Below, piece after piece: positions 31,965 to 40,587 of a DNA stretch of 41,325 nt. Position 1 is the stretch's first letter. Each line of letters opens with the position of its first letter. The position numbers and the translations under genes are program-made. A model generated the notes under the pieces. That model saw nothing but the letters and a program-made list of their open reading frames with translations. It made no database searches and had not been told where the DNA came from. The DNA comes from Candidatus Oleimmundimicrobium americanum. Its GTDB lineage: Bacteria; Actinomycetota; Aquicultoria; UBA3085; Oleimmundimicrobiaceae. The stretch covers positions 1 to 41,325 of the forward strand of contig DFBH01000072.1 in NCBI GenBank assembly GCA_002366545.1, written 5' to 3'.

Positions 31965-32578
31965 TTACACCCCTTTACGCTTTTTACCATAAAGATAAAT
32001 TAAAATTAAAAAAACGATTATCAGCGCAAAAAATCCCCATCCTATATTGTTCACAATTTTAAGAAGGGTTTCCCAATTTTCTCCGAAAAAATAGCCGAGC
32101 GTTCCAATTAAAATTGTCCATGTGACAACCGCTCCCAAGGTATAAAAGAAAAATTTAACGTAATTCATCCTCGCGGCTCCGGCAAGAGGAGCAATAAATA
32201 CCCTAATACCAGTGGCAAAACGTCCGATAAATACGGTTTTACCTCCATGAACATCGAAATACTGCTCCGCTTCCTTAATCCGCTTTTCCGATATAAAAAA
32301 ATGTCTACCAAATTTTTCTATAAAGGGCCGTCCTTTTTTAATTCCAATAAAGTAACCAATGTTATTGCCAAGCAGAGCTCCCATAATACTTATAACCACC
32401 ACGTAAAAGAAATTGAAATAACCGTAAGAAGCAAAAAACTTGCGAGAAGAAGAATGGTTTCCCCTGGAACAATCAGCCCCAAAAAAATCGTATTCTCCAG
32501 CAAAAGAACAAAAAATAGGATGTAATAGCCGTAAGCCTTAAAATAAAAGAAGATTGAATTTAGAATCTCTGTTCCCAT
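31965..32578 (-). pseudogene. DedA-family membrane protein, split by a -1 frameshift at a T6 run
   Basis: The first frame (from 32578) encodes a membrane helix and the family motif LENTIFLGLIVPGETILLLA, then diverges and stops at 32390. The -1 frame carries the rest: ASYGYFNFFYVVVISIMGAL, GNNIGYFIG, GRHFF, VFIGRFATGIRVFIAPLAGA and two further helices to 31965. The frames join exactly at a run of six T (32433-32438 on the plus strand as A), where the reading would be GETILLLASFL-ASYGYFN, as DedA proteins read. Either one base was lost (or miscalled) in the homopolymer, or a -1 slip on T TTT TTG yields the full protein of about 200 residues. DedA proteins are undecaprenyl-phosphate or lipid flippase-like transporters. 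Confidence 0.75.
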
Positions 32579-32673
32579 AAATCAGCCTCTTAGCAATCAG
32601 CCTGAAATTAACCGAACGGCGAAACCGAAACGATCTCATTGGTAGGCAGGCAATGACAAAATTCAATAGCCTC

Positions 32674-33513
32674 TCAATCCGAGATGAGCTCAATGGAAAT
32701 GTCTAAAGGCGATGCCGCATATGTTATTGCTCCCACGGAGATTCTGTTTACGCCGGTTTTTGCAACTTCTTCAACGTTATCAAGGGCGATGCCGCCCGAT
32801 GCTTCAAGTATTGCATTCTCGCCAACCATCTTAACTGCTTTTCGCATATTCTCGATATCCATATTATCCAACATTATAATATCGGTGTTTGCTTCAAGCG
32901 CCTCTCTTACCTGACTCAAATTTTCCGTTTCCACTTCAACCTTTTCCCGAGGAAATTTCCGACGAGCAAGCTTTATGGCCCGCTTGATACTTCCGGCAGC
33001 CGCAATATGATTATCCTTTATTAAAATCGCGTCGTACAAACCCATCCGGTGGTTATAACCGCCCCCCACTTTAACAGCATATTTTTCAATTAATCTTAAC
33101 CCCGGCGTCGTCTTCCTCGTATCATAGATATCAACTCCATACGGCTTTGCCTTTTCAGCAAACTCAGATGTTGAGGTAGCTATACCCGAAAGATGTTGAA
33201 GAAAATTAAGAGCCACCCTTTCAGCCGCTAAAATTCCGGAAACATTGCCCTCCAGCTCGGCAATTATTTCCCCTTTCTTAACTTTATCTCCATCTTTAAC
33301 TTTAGGTTTAAAGATAATGGACTTATCTACCGTTTCAAAGACTTTGGCCGCAATCTTAATCCCCGCGATTAAACCCGAATCTTTACATTGGACAAACCCT
33401 TTGACCTTTTGTGATTTGAGGAAAATGGCTTTTGTAGTAATATCGCCGCGACCATTTAAGTCTTCATCCAAAGCAATTTTTATTATTTTTTCCAATTCTT
33501 TTTCTTCAAGCAT
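32674..33513 (-). CDS. nadC: Quinolinate phosphoribosyltransferase (carboxylating)
   Basis: A 279-residue enzyme that converts quinolinate and PRPP to nicotinate mononucleotide, carbon dioxide and pyrophosphate. Sites are DEDLNGRGDIT (17-27), FLQHLSGIAT, DTRKTTPGLR (131-140), KVGGGYNHR (148-156) and KDNH (166-169). The C-terminal LEASGGI and GVNRISVGAIT bind phosphate. It is the third gene of nadA-nadB-nadC, 18 bp after nadB, so the complete de novo branch from aspartate is encoded here. Length is typical. The 95 bp downstream to dedA carry only short repeat-like words such as AATCAGCCT twice. Confidence 0.95.
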   Translation of the reverse strand: MLEEKELEKIIKIALDEDLNGRGDITTKAIFLKSQKVKGFVQCKDSGLIAGIKIAAKVFETVDKSIIFKPKVKDGDKVKKGEIIAELEGNVSGILAAERVALNFLQHLSGIATSTSEFAEKAKPYGVDIYDTRKTTPGLRLIEKYAVKVGGGYNHRMGLYDAILIKDNHIAAAGSIKRAIKLARRKFPREKVEVETENLSQVREALEANTDIIMLDNMDIENMRKAVKMVGENAILEASGGIALDNVEEVAKTGVNRISVGAITYAASPLDISIELISD

Positions 33514-33531
33514 CTTTCCCCACTAAAATTT

Positions 33532-35166
33532 CTAAATAAATTTTGAAAATTTTGGTTTTTGAAGACCCCGTTTTAAAATTATATGTTTTTTCCACTTAGA
33601 ATCATTGGTTTCGGAGAAATCACTTCGGAAGTGAGCCCCTCGGCTCTCTTCCCTTATTAATGCCGCTTGAGCCATCAATTTTGCCACAGTGAGCATATTT
33701 TGAAGCTCAAATCCGCCAACCTCATCAAATTGAATTTTAAAAACCTCATCTTGTAAATCGGAGATTTTTATAAGAGCTTCTTTAAGCCCTTCCTTTGAAC
33801 GAACAACCCCAACAAATGTGGTCATTATTTCACGCAACAATTCCTTGTGTTTGTCAACGTCGATATCTTTTTTATTCCCAAAAAAACTACAAGTTAAATC
33901 GGCATCGGATATTTCTTCTTTGGATATTTTCCCAATATCATCTTTTAATATTTTGTATATTCTCCCGCTAAAAACCAATCCCTCTAAAAGAGAATTGCTG
34001 GCCAACCTGTTGGCACCGTGGATACCCGTACAAGCTGTTTCCCCGCTTGCATACAGACCGGGCAAACTTGTTCTTCCAAAAGTATCCGTTTTAACTCCCC
34101 CCATCATGTAGTGAGCAACGGGTGAAACCGGAACCATATCTTTGCTTAAATTAAAACCGCTCTCTTTACATCTTTCATAAATCATCGGAAATCTCTTTTC
34201 CAATTTTTCCGCCGGTATATGAGTGGTATCCAGATAAACGTGGTCTTCTCCACATCTTTTCATTGCCTTAACAATTTCTCTTACCACAATATCTCTTGGA
34301 GCAAGCTCAGCCAAGGGATGAACTCCTACCATAAACCTATTTCCCGCACAGTCCCTTAAATAAGCTCCTTCTCCTCTTAGGGCTTCGGTAATTAAAAAAC
34401 GGGGTCTCTCTTTATCATATAAACCCGTTGGATGAAATTGCATAAATTCCACGTCGCAGACTTCAGCTCCCGCCCGGTAGGCCATCGCTATTCCGTCACC
34501 TGTAGCCAGTAAAGGGCTGGTGGTAACTTTATAGAGCTGTCCACATCCACCGGTAGCCAAGATAACCGCCTTAGCAAAATAAACAATGGGATTTTTCTCT
34601 TCGGGCTCAAGGACTATGGCTCCAACACAACGGTTTTTATAAACTAAAAAATCTAAAACAAAAGTGTTTTCTTTAATTTGAATGTCTGAGCAAGACTTTA
34701 CCTTTGAAACCAAAGTTGATTGAATTTCGCTTCCCGTTGAATCCCCGGTGTGAAGTATTCTGGATAAAGAATGGCCCCCCTCGCGAGCAAGTTCGATTTT
34801 GCCGCTTAACGCTCTGTCGAAATCGACACCAAGACTTATTAAATCATCGATGGAATCGCGGGCCTCGTTTACCAATACTCTGACGGCTTTGGGGTCACAA
34901 AGACCGGCACCTGCTTTCATTGTATCTTGGTAGTGAAGCTCGGGAGAATCTTTCTCACTCATCGCGGTTGCAACGCCACCTTGGGCATACCAGGTTGCCG
35001 TTTCTTTGAGTTTGCCTTTAGTAAGAAGGGTCACTTTATATTCTTGATGACTTTTAATAGCCGCAGTCAAGCCGGCAATTCCGCTTCCGATTATTAATAA
35101 ATCGGATGACCGTTGCTTTAAATCCTTTGTACTAAAACCAATTAAACGATGTGGAACGTTCTTCAA
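33532..35166 (-). CDS. nadB: L-aspartate oxidase
   Basis: A 544-residue FAD enzyme that oxidises aspartate to iminoaspartate for NadA. FAD-binding GSGIAGLTAA (27-36), TWYAQGGVATAMS, HSLSRILHTGDSTG, EFMQFHPTGLYD, GEGAYLRDCAGNRFM, VSPVAHYMMGGV and GLYASGETACTGIHGANRLASNSLLEGLV are all as in NadB. The C-terminal helical domain includes ESRGAHFRSDF. The start is TTG (35164-35166) with only a weak ribosome-binding site, 4 bp after nadA, so translation may be coupled. In anaerobes fumarate replaces oxygen as acceptor. Family identity is secure. Confidence 0.95.
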   Translation of the reverse strand: MKNVPHRLIGFSTKDLKQRSSDLLIIGSGIAGLTAAIKSHQEYKVTLLTKGKLKETATWYAQGGVATAMSEKDSPELHYQDTMKAGAGLCDPKAVRVLVNEARDSIDDLISLGVDFDRALSGKIELAREGGHSLSRILHTGDSTGSEIQSTLVSKVKSCSDIQIKENTFVLDFLVYKNRCVGAIVLEPEEKNPIVYFAKAVILATGGCGQLYKVTTSPLLATGDGIAMAYRAGAEVCDVEFMQFHPTGLYDKERPRFLITEALRGEGAYLRDCAGNRFMVGVHPLAELAPRDIVVREIVKAMKRCGEDHVYLDTTHIPAEKLEKRFPMIYERCKESGFNLSKDMVPVSPVAHYMMGGVKTDTFGRTSLPGLYASGETACTGIHGANRLASNSLLEGLVFSGRIYKILKDDIGKISKEEISDADLTCSFFGNKKDIDVDKHKELLREIMTTFVGVVRSKEGLKEALIKISDLQDEVFKIQFDEVGGFELQNMLTVAKLMAQAALIREESRGAHFRSDFSETNDSKWKKHIILKRGLQKPKFSKFI

Positions 35167-35170
35167 ATCA

Positions 35171-36076
35171 TCATCCGCTTATCTCTATCATTTTATTTAC
35201 TGCTCTTGCTGCTTTTACCCTTATTTCTTCCGAAACAACAACCCTGGGTTCCAAGTCTTTAAGAGATTTTTCCACTTTGTCAAGAGTAATAACTTTCATA
35301 TCTTTGCAGATTGCACCCTTTATTTCAATGAATTTTTTTTCAGGATTTTCTTTCTGTAAACGATAAACCATTCCCACTTCTGTTCCAACGATAACCTCAT
35401 CGGCTGAGGTTTTTTTCGCAAACTTAAGCATCCCTGATGTACCTAAAATCTCATCGGCTAAAGCAAGAACACTTGGACGACATTCCGGGTGGGCTATAAA
35501 AACAGCGTGGGGATGGCCTTCCTTAAGTTTCTCAACCTGCTCCGGCGTTATATCATTATGAGCGGGGCAACATCCATCCCAAAGAGTTATCTCCTTGTTC
35601 GTCTTGGAGGCAACATAGCTTCCAAGGTTTTTATCCGGCACAAAAATAATTTTCTTAAAATCGCGCACCGAATTAACAACCGCCAACGCATTTGCGGAGG
35701 TACAACACACATCGCTTTCCGCCTTCACGGCTGCGGGAGAATTTACATAGCAGACGACTGCAGCGTCAGGATATTCTTTCTTTTTCTCCCTTAAAGCTTC
35801 AACCGTTATCGTATCGGCCAATTGGCAACCAGCGTAGATATCCGGAAGCAAGATTATCTTCTCCGGGCTTAAAATATTGGCTGTTTCCGCCATAAAATAA
35901 ACACCGCAAAAAACTATGACTTCGGCATCAATCTGCATAGCTTTACGAGAAAGGTCCAATGAATCACCAATAAAATCTGCGACGTCTTGAATCTCGGGCG
36001 GTTGATAATTGTGCGCAAATATAATTGCGTTTCTTTTCTTTTTGAGCAACTCAATATGTTCAATATATTCTCTCAA
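35171..36076 (-). CDS. nadA: Quinolinate synthase
   Basis: A 301-residue [4Fe-4S] enzyme that condenses iminoaspartate with dihydroxyacetone phosphate to quinolinate. Motifs are FAHNYQPPEIQDVADFIGDS (20-39), YAGCQLAD with Cys84, CYVNSPAAVKAESDVCCTSAN, LWDGCCPAHN with Cys170, HPECRPSV, GTEVGMVYRL and GAICKDM with Cys257. Cys84, Cys170 and Cys257 correspond to the three cluster ligands of the structurally known short NadA proteins. It follows panD by 12 bp and precedes nadB. The oxygen-sensitive cluster suits an anaerobe. Confidence 0.95.
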   Translation of the reverse strand: MREYIEHIELLKKKRNAIIFAHNYQPPEIQDVADFIGDSLDLSRKAMQIDAEVIVFCGVYFMAETANILSPEKIILLPDIYAGCQLADTITVEALREKKKEYPDAAVVCYVNSPAAVKAESDVCCTSANALAVVNSVRDFKKIIFVPDKNLGSYVASKTNKEITLWDGCCPAHNDITPEQVEKLKEGHPHAVFIAHPECRPSVLALADEILGTSGMLKFAKKTSADEVIVGTEVGMVYRLQKENPEKKFIEIKGAICKDMKVITLDKVEKSLKDLEPRVVVSEEIRVKAARAVNKMIEISG

Positions 36077-36088
36077 TAATTTTCTCCC

Positions 36089-36460
36089 TCAACAAATATC
36101 GTATATTGCCTTGTAATCCTCGACATCAATCATACGATTCTTTTCATCTACGTGAACAATCCTGGGCATCAGTTTCTTTGCTTCTTTATCATCAACAATT
36201 ATATATGACAAGATGATAATTTTATCTCCTTTGTGTACTAAACGCGCTGCAGCGCCGTTTACGCATACGGTCCCCGAACCAGCTGGACCTGCAATAGCAT
36301 AAGTTTCAAGACGCGAACCGTTAGTAACATCGACCACCTGAACTTTTTCGTGATTTAGAATATCGGCAGCTTTGAGAAGATTCTCATCAACAGTTATGCT
36401 CCCAACATAATCTAAATTAGCTTCAGTAATTGTCGCTCTATGTATCTTGCCTTTTAACAT
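36089..36460 (-). CDS. panD: Aspartate 1-decarboxylase
   Basis: A 123-residue pyruvoyl enzyme that makes beta-alanine for pantothenate. The proenzyme cleaves itself between Gly20 and Ser21 in LDYVGSITVDE, giving the pyruvoyl group on the alpha chain. NHEKVQVVDVTNGSRLETYAI and GPAGSGTVCVNGAAARLVHKGD are the core motifs. The N-terminus is a few residues shorter than in Escherichia coli. It follows panC by 22 bp and precedes nadA; aspartate is the shared precursor of both pathways. The ribosome-binding site (AGGA) is close to the ATG and modest. Confidence 0.95.
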   Translation of the reverse strand: MLKGKIHRATITEANLDYVGSITVDENLLKAADILNHEKVQVVDVTNGSRLETYAIAGPAGSGTVCVNGAAARLVHKGDKIIILSYIIVDDKEAKKLMPRIVHVDEKNRMIDVEDYKAIYDIC

Positions 36461-36482
36461 CGTCCTAAAAATAAGCTATCAC

Positions 36483-37331
36483 CTAATTTCCTTCAATTAA
36501 AACGTTGTCAATTAATCTCGCCTTCCCCACCCTTGCCGCCAAGGCAATCAACACATTCTCTTCTATCTTGGAAAGCTCTTGTAAATAAATATTATCACAG
36601 ATGGATAGATACTCTAAATTAACCAGGGGTTCTTTTTTAATCAGCCTCTTCATTGCTTTTTTTATCACGATTGAATCCTTTTCTCCATTTTTCACCATTT
36701 CCGAAGCTAAATTAAGAGATTTATTTAAAACAAGGGCAGCTTCCCTTTCTCGAAGACCAAGAAATTTATTTCGAGAACTCATGGCCAAACCATCTTTTTC
36801 TCTTACAATCGGAACCCCGACTACCTGAATATCAAAATTCAAATCATCGACCATCTTTTTTATTGCCACAAGCTGTTGGTAGTCCTTCTCTCCAAAGTAA
36901 ACAAAATCGGGTTGTATTATATTAAATAGTTTTGAAACAATCGTGGCAACCCCCCTGAAATGACCGGGCCTGTTGGCTCCACAAAGAACCTTTGTTATCT
37001 TTTCAACATCTACATAAGCTAAACATTCTCCCGAATACATTTCCTCAACACTCGGCAAAAATAGATAATCGACTCCAACTTCTTCGGCCATCTTTGAATC
37101 GTTTTTTAAATTTCTGGGATAAGTCTCAAAATCTTCGGAGGGGCCAAATTGGATGGGATTCACAAAAATACTTGTAACCACCACATCGCAGTTTTCTTTC
37201 GCTTTGCGCATCAAGGAAAGATGCCCCTCGTGAAAGTAGCCCATCGTCGGAACAAACCCTATTGTTTTACCGCTCTTTTTTTCTTGGTTTAAAGCCGCCC
37301 TAATTTCTTTTATGGTTGTAATTATTTTCAT
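36483..37331 (-). CDS. panC: Pantothenate synthetase (pantoate-beta-alanine ligase)
   Basis: A 282-residue adenylate-forming ligase that joins pantoate and beta-alanine. PTMGYFHEGHLSLMRKA (28-44) carries the HIGH-like motif, SIFVNPIQFGPSEDFETYPR follows, then FGEKDYQQLVAIKKMV, and GLAMSSRNKFL supplies the KMSKS-like loop. AAAGGTG lies five bases before ATG. It is separated from panB by nearly 300 bp of repeat-rich sequence, whereas panD follows closely. Length is normal and all catalytic motifs are intact. Confidence 0.95.
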   Translation of the reverse strand: MKIITTIKEIRAALNQEKKSGKTIGFVPTMGYFHEGHLSLMRKAKENCDVVVTSIFVNPIQFGPSEDFETYPRNLKNDSKMAEEVGVDYLFLPSVEEMYSGECLAYVDVEKITKVLCGANRPGHFRGVATIVSKLFNIIQPDFVYFGEKDYQQLVAIKKMVDDLNFDIQVVGVPIVREKDGLAMSSRNKFLGLREREAALVLNKSLNLASEMVKNGEKDSIVIKKAMKRLIKKEPLVNLEYLSICDNIYLQELSKIEENVLIALAARVGKARLIDNVLIEGN

Positions 37332-37625
37332 GAAACACCTTTAAGTCGGTAGTCTGTTAGTGGGGAGTGAGCAGTAAAGAGCTTTTTGGTTTACATCAAT
37401 AAGATTGCCACGCCTTATAAAACAAGACTCGCAATGACGCCCTTGTTTCTTTTTATGTCAATTCATTAACATACATGATTTTTTTGCACTTTCAACTTAA
37501 ATTTTTATGCTCTTTGCTCTCAACTCTAAGCTCCGTGCCTTTTTCATTTTCCATTTTCCAATTTCCCTCTACCCGTTCCCTTTTACCCTCATATATGCTC
37601 CCGACTACCGACTAACCACTATCGA
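37332..37625. repeat. 294-bp repeat-rich gap between panB and panC
   Basis: No gene is supported. It contains an imperfect inverted pair with ATTGCCACG (37407-37415) and CTCGCAATGACG, like the widespread CGTCATTGCGAG-type repeats. At 37517-37538 it has the reverse complement of 22186-22207 with one difference, followed by a pyrimidine-rich block like that at 18890-18925. Four near-copies of a seven-base word (CGACTAC, CGACTAA, CCACTAT, CGACTAA, 37602-37629) run into the panB stop codon. Confidence 0.6.
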
Positions 37626-38429
37626 CTAACAAAACTCCTGCTCTTCGGAGGGGAATTTACCCGTTTTCACTTCCGAGATGTAGTCGGATACCGCCCTCTT
37701 AATTTCGTTGCTTAACCGTGCATACTGTTTAACAAACTTCGGCACAAATTTATCATACATCCCCAAAAGATCCTGAGTAACTAAAACTTGCCCGTCACAT
37801 TCACGTCCGGCCCCAATCCCAATGATAGGAATCGAAACCGCTTTGGTAATATCCGTCGCAAGTTCTTTGGGAACACACTCCAATACAATTGAAAAAGCAC
37901 CTGCTTCCTCAAGAATTTGTGCATCTTTAAGCAATTTTTTCTTTTGTTTCTCTTCTTTGCCCTGAACCTTAAAGCCTCCCATCTGATGTACCGACTGAGG
38001 AGTAAGCCCTAAATGACCCATCACCGGTATCCCCGCTTTAACAATTTTATCAACCTTATCCGCCACCTCTTCGCCGCCTTCAAGTTTTACCGCTTGAGCA
38101 CCGGCTTCTTGCAAAAATCTTCCCGCATTTTTAAGAGCTTCATCCACATTTATTTGATATGACATAAAGGGCATATCGCCAACGACCATACTCGATTCTA
38201 CCCCCTTGACCACCGCTTTTGTGTGATGAATCATATCATCCATGGTTACGGCCAAAGTATTTTCATATCCAAGCACAACCATCCCCAAGGAATCGCCGAC
38301 TAAAATTAAATCCACTCCTATTTCATCCAAAAGTTTCGCGGTCAAATAATCATAGGCGGTGAGCATGGTTATTTTTTCGTTTCCTTTTTTCATTTTAGCA
38401 AGCTTGGTGACGGTAATTTTTTCTCTCAT
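37626..38429 (-). CDS. panB: Ketopantoate hydroxymethyltransferase
   Basis: A 267-residue TIM-barrel enzyme that adds a hydroxymethyl group from methylene-tetrahydrofolate to ketoisovalerate, the first pantothenate step. Metal-binding DSLGMVVLGYENT (46-58), VTMDDMIHHTKAV, GDMPFMSYQ, KLEGGEE, GHLGLTPQSVHQMGGFKVQG and IGIGAGRECDGQVLV are all present. It starts 3 bp after the DUF2520 stop with AAGGGG inside that gene's end. The folate dependence links it to folK and folP upstream. No panE adjoins; the DUF2520 Rossmann protein next to it is not a known ketopantoate reductase. Confidence 0.95.
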   Translation of the reverse strand: MREKITVTKLAKMKKGNEKITMLTAYDYLTAKLLDEIGVDLILVGDSLGMVVLGYENTLAVTMDDMIHHTKAVVKGVESSMVVGDMPFMSYQINVDEALKNAGRFLQEAGAQAVKLEGGEEVADKVDKIVKAGIPVMGHLGLTPQSVHQMGGFKVQGKEEKQKKKLLKDAQILEEAGAFSIVLECVPKELATDITKAVSIPIIGIGAGRECDGQVLVTQDLLGMYDKFVPKFVKQYARLSNEIKRAVSDYISEVKTGKFPSEEQEFC

Positions 38430-38432
38430 CTT

Positions 38433-39305
38433 CTACCCCTTATCTAAAAGTTGTTTAATTTTATCTGCTTGTTTCTCGTCTATGCTCCCTTTTTCAAGCG
38501 CCACCTCAACCGTATAATTGCCCAATTTCTCATAGAGATTTAAGGCCTCAGGCAGCTTCGACTTTAAAGCCGACAAATGCTTTTCAATTGTGCCCAAATC
38601 TCCGCGAGCAATCGGCCCGGTTAATGCTTGAGAAGTACCCTTCTGTTTTATATTTTTAAGCGTCCCTTCAACGAGAGGCCAAATTGCCTTAAGAGAAACT
38701 TCCTGCGATATTCCAATGCTCAAATATATTTCCTGGGCAAAGCGTAAAAGTGCCGCCAGATAGTTTGAGGTCACGCAAGCAGCAGCATGATAGAGCGGCT
38801 TATCCTCGTCTTTTATTACAACCGGCTCACCGCCGAGGTCTTTCACCAACTTAAAAACAAGAGGTTGAATTTTCTCCTCCGCGGTAACCCCAAAATATGC
38901 TCCCGGCAGTTGCTTTATTGCAAGGTCAATATCGACAAAAGACTGCATCGGGTGAATGCTTACCGTAAAGGCTCCCGCTTTCTCCGCGCTCTTTAGAACC
39001 TTCATTGAAAGCGCTCCGCTCATGTGTAAAATTACATTGCCGGCCTTAAACCCGTTTCCAAGCGCAATTTTTGCGCAAACTTTTTCAATTTGGTCATCTT
39101 GCGTGGTAATAAAAACCAAATCCCCCAAACTTGCAGCTTCAACAACATCAGTTGTAGTCAACCCTCCCGTATAGGGGAAAGCCCTGTCGAGAGACGCCTG
39201 TGTCCTGCTGGCAATGGCCGTTATATTATAACCTTTTGTTTTTAAAATATGACCAACGGCCGTTCCCACAACACCCGCGCCAATGATTGATACTCTTTTC
39301 TTCAT
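38433..39305 (-). CDS. DUF2520 Rossmann-fold protein (predicted dehydrogenase-like)
   Basis: A 290-residue protein with an N-terminal nucleotide-binding fold (IIGAGVVGTAVGHILKTKGY, 5-24; then IASRTQASLDRAF) and a C-terminal helical DUF2520 domain. Signature segments are DLVFITTQDDQIEKV, VILHMSGALSMKVL, SIHPMQSFVD, PLYHAAACVTSNYLAALL and ALTGPIARGDLGTIEKHL. It resembles 6-phosphogluconate and ketopantoate reductase folds. The family is regularly encoded beside pan genes in actinobacteria-like genomes, so a role as ketopantoate reductase substitute has been a natural guess but is unproven. AGGAG lies six bases before ATG. It is directly followed by panB. Confidence 0.82.
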   Translation of the reverse strand: MKKRVSIIGAGVVGTAVGHILKTKGYNITAIASRTQASLDRAFPYTGGLTTTDVVEAASLGDLVFITTQDDQIEKVCAKIALGNGFKAGNVILHMSGALSMKVLKSAEKAGAFTVSIHPMQSFVDIDLAIKQLPGAYFGVTAEEKIQPLVFKLVKDLGGEPVVIKDEDKPLYHAAACVTSNYLAALLRFAQEIYLSIGISQEVSLKAIWPLVEGTLKNIKQKGTSQALTGPIARGDLGTIEKHLSALKSKLPEALNLYEKLGNYTVEVALEKGSIDEKQADKIKQLLDKG

Positions 39306-39853
39306 TTTTTACTCCTAAAGTAAACTACCACTGGCCACAGGACAGGTGGCTTCCCTGCCCCCGATGCGGGCGGTATCCTACCGACTTAAGTCGGCCCTGG
39401 ATTTTATTTAAATTTTTACTCTATCGTAAAATCATCAAATTAAACGCCATATCATTTTTAGGCTTAAAAATAGGTTTGCTTGGAACAAGCGCCGAAGCTG
39501 TTTGAGGGCGTAGCCTGAGTTCTGCAGGCGCCCAAGCAAGCCGTAGATTTTTAAGCCATTTAAAAAATGATCGGCCGCCCTTCTTTTGGTTCGTTTTCTT
39601 AGGCGAGTAAGAAAATGAACAAATAAAAATTATTTTTGTCCAGTAGACAATTATCCTTTGGATAAAAACTTTTTTCAATTGCTTCGCTTTAAAACGCGAG
39701 CACTGGATAAACCATTGGTTTATAATGCTAATAAAAAAATCTCCCGACCCGCAGAAGATTTAAATTTACCGCCATCTTCCGTCTCGGTCACAATGGATCC
39801 AAGCGGTTTAAAGGCATGCGCCAAAACCAATATGTTATTTAATAATATACCAC
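39306..39853. repeat. 548-bp repeat and hairpin region between folK and DUF2520
   Basis: No gene is supported. A large imperfect inverted repeat pairs 39451-39483 with 39532-39571; the inner arms GCGCC and GGCGC lie between. A 13-bp hairpin, GTTCGTTTTCTTA (39589-39601) and TAAGAAAATGAAC (39608-39620), with loop GGCGAG follows. Blocks at 39452-39474, 39602-39624 and 39666-39693 are identical to blocks near 22.4-22.9 kb. The remainder to 39853 shows nothing I recognise. Confidence 0.7.
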
Positions 39854-40345
39854 TTAATTCTCCACCCTTCCAACCAGCTTAATCTCAAAAGAAGGAAGCT
39901 TATCTAAAAAGTGCTTCACGGACAAGCCCGAGGGAAGCTTGATGCCCGGGGCTATTTCTAAAAGAGGAACCAAAACAAAACTTCGCTTACACATTAAAGG
40001 ATGGGGGATTTCTAAATTTTCCTCCTCGACTTCAAGTTCGCCATAGAGCAGGATATCTAAGTCTATAGTCCGGGGCCTCCACTTAATCTCCCTTTTTCTT
40101 TTGAGCAAATCTTCAATAAAGTTACAAATTTTAAGCAGCTCTCCGGGGGGAAGTGAGGTTTCAATCTCCAAGACCAAATTATAAAACTTCCTCTGTTCAA
40201 CATAACCTTCAGGCTCCGTTTCGTAAATGGAAGACACCTTTTTAACATCAATATCTTTATGTTTTTTTAATAACCGTATTGCCGCACGCAAATAAGTTTT
40301 TCTATTGCCGATATTGGAGCCGAGACCAAGATAAACCTTAGTCAT
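39854..40345 (-). CDS. folK: Hydroxymethyldihydropterin pyrophosphokinase
   Basis: A 163-residue folate enzyme that transfers pyrophosphate from ATP to 6-hydroxymethyl-dihydropterin, giving the substrate for FolP. YLGLGSNIGNRKTYL (5-19), SSIYETEPEGYVEQ, the ATP and metal loop RPRTIDLDILLYG, and IPHPLMCKRSFVLVPLLEIAPG are as expected. AAGGGG lies before ATG. The next upstream gene is folP, 242 bp away. In many related clusters folB (dihydroneopterin aldolase) lies between the two; here the gap holds only repeat sequence. Confidence 0.94.
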   Translation of the reverse strand: MTKVYLGLGSNIGNRKTYLRAAIRLLKKHKDIDVKKVSSIYETEPEGYVEQRKFYNLVLEIETSLPPGELLKICNFIEDLLKRKREIKWRPRTIDLDILLYGELEVEEENLEIPHPLMCKRSFVLVPLLEIAPGIKLPSGLSVKHFLDKLPSFEIKLVGRVEN

Positions 40346-40587
40346 TCAACACCCCTTTTAGTTGAGAGTCGGTAGTAAGCTCTAATTAAAAAATAAAAAT
40401 GTAAAATTGAAACCAAACAATAAAAGATAAAATTCTAAAATGCTTCCAACCCAAAGGGTTGTCCTCCGGACAAAAACTTTTTTAATTCTTAATTATCATT
40501 TTTCACTTTTCATTCTCCATTTTTCATTTAACTTTACCCTCTGCTATATGTTATTTACAGCTTCTTTATTCTTTTAACTTTTAACTA
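40346..40587. repeat. AT-rich dispersed intergenic repeat, copy 2
   Basis: The gap between folP and folK repeats the order of AT-rich words seen at 18741-18930 (best match 40382-40545). A GTCGGTAGT word near 40367 is shared with 37347. No gene or folB remnant can be seen. Confidence 0.55.

Noticed and set aside
39421..39678. An 85-codon frame on the minus strand in the folK-DUF2520 gap
   Set aside because: It reads straight through an inverted repeat and repeated blocks and has no initiation signal, so it is a by-product of the repeat.
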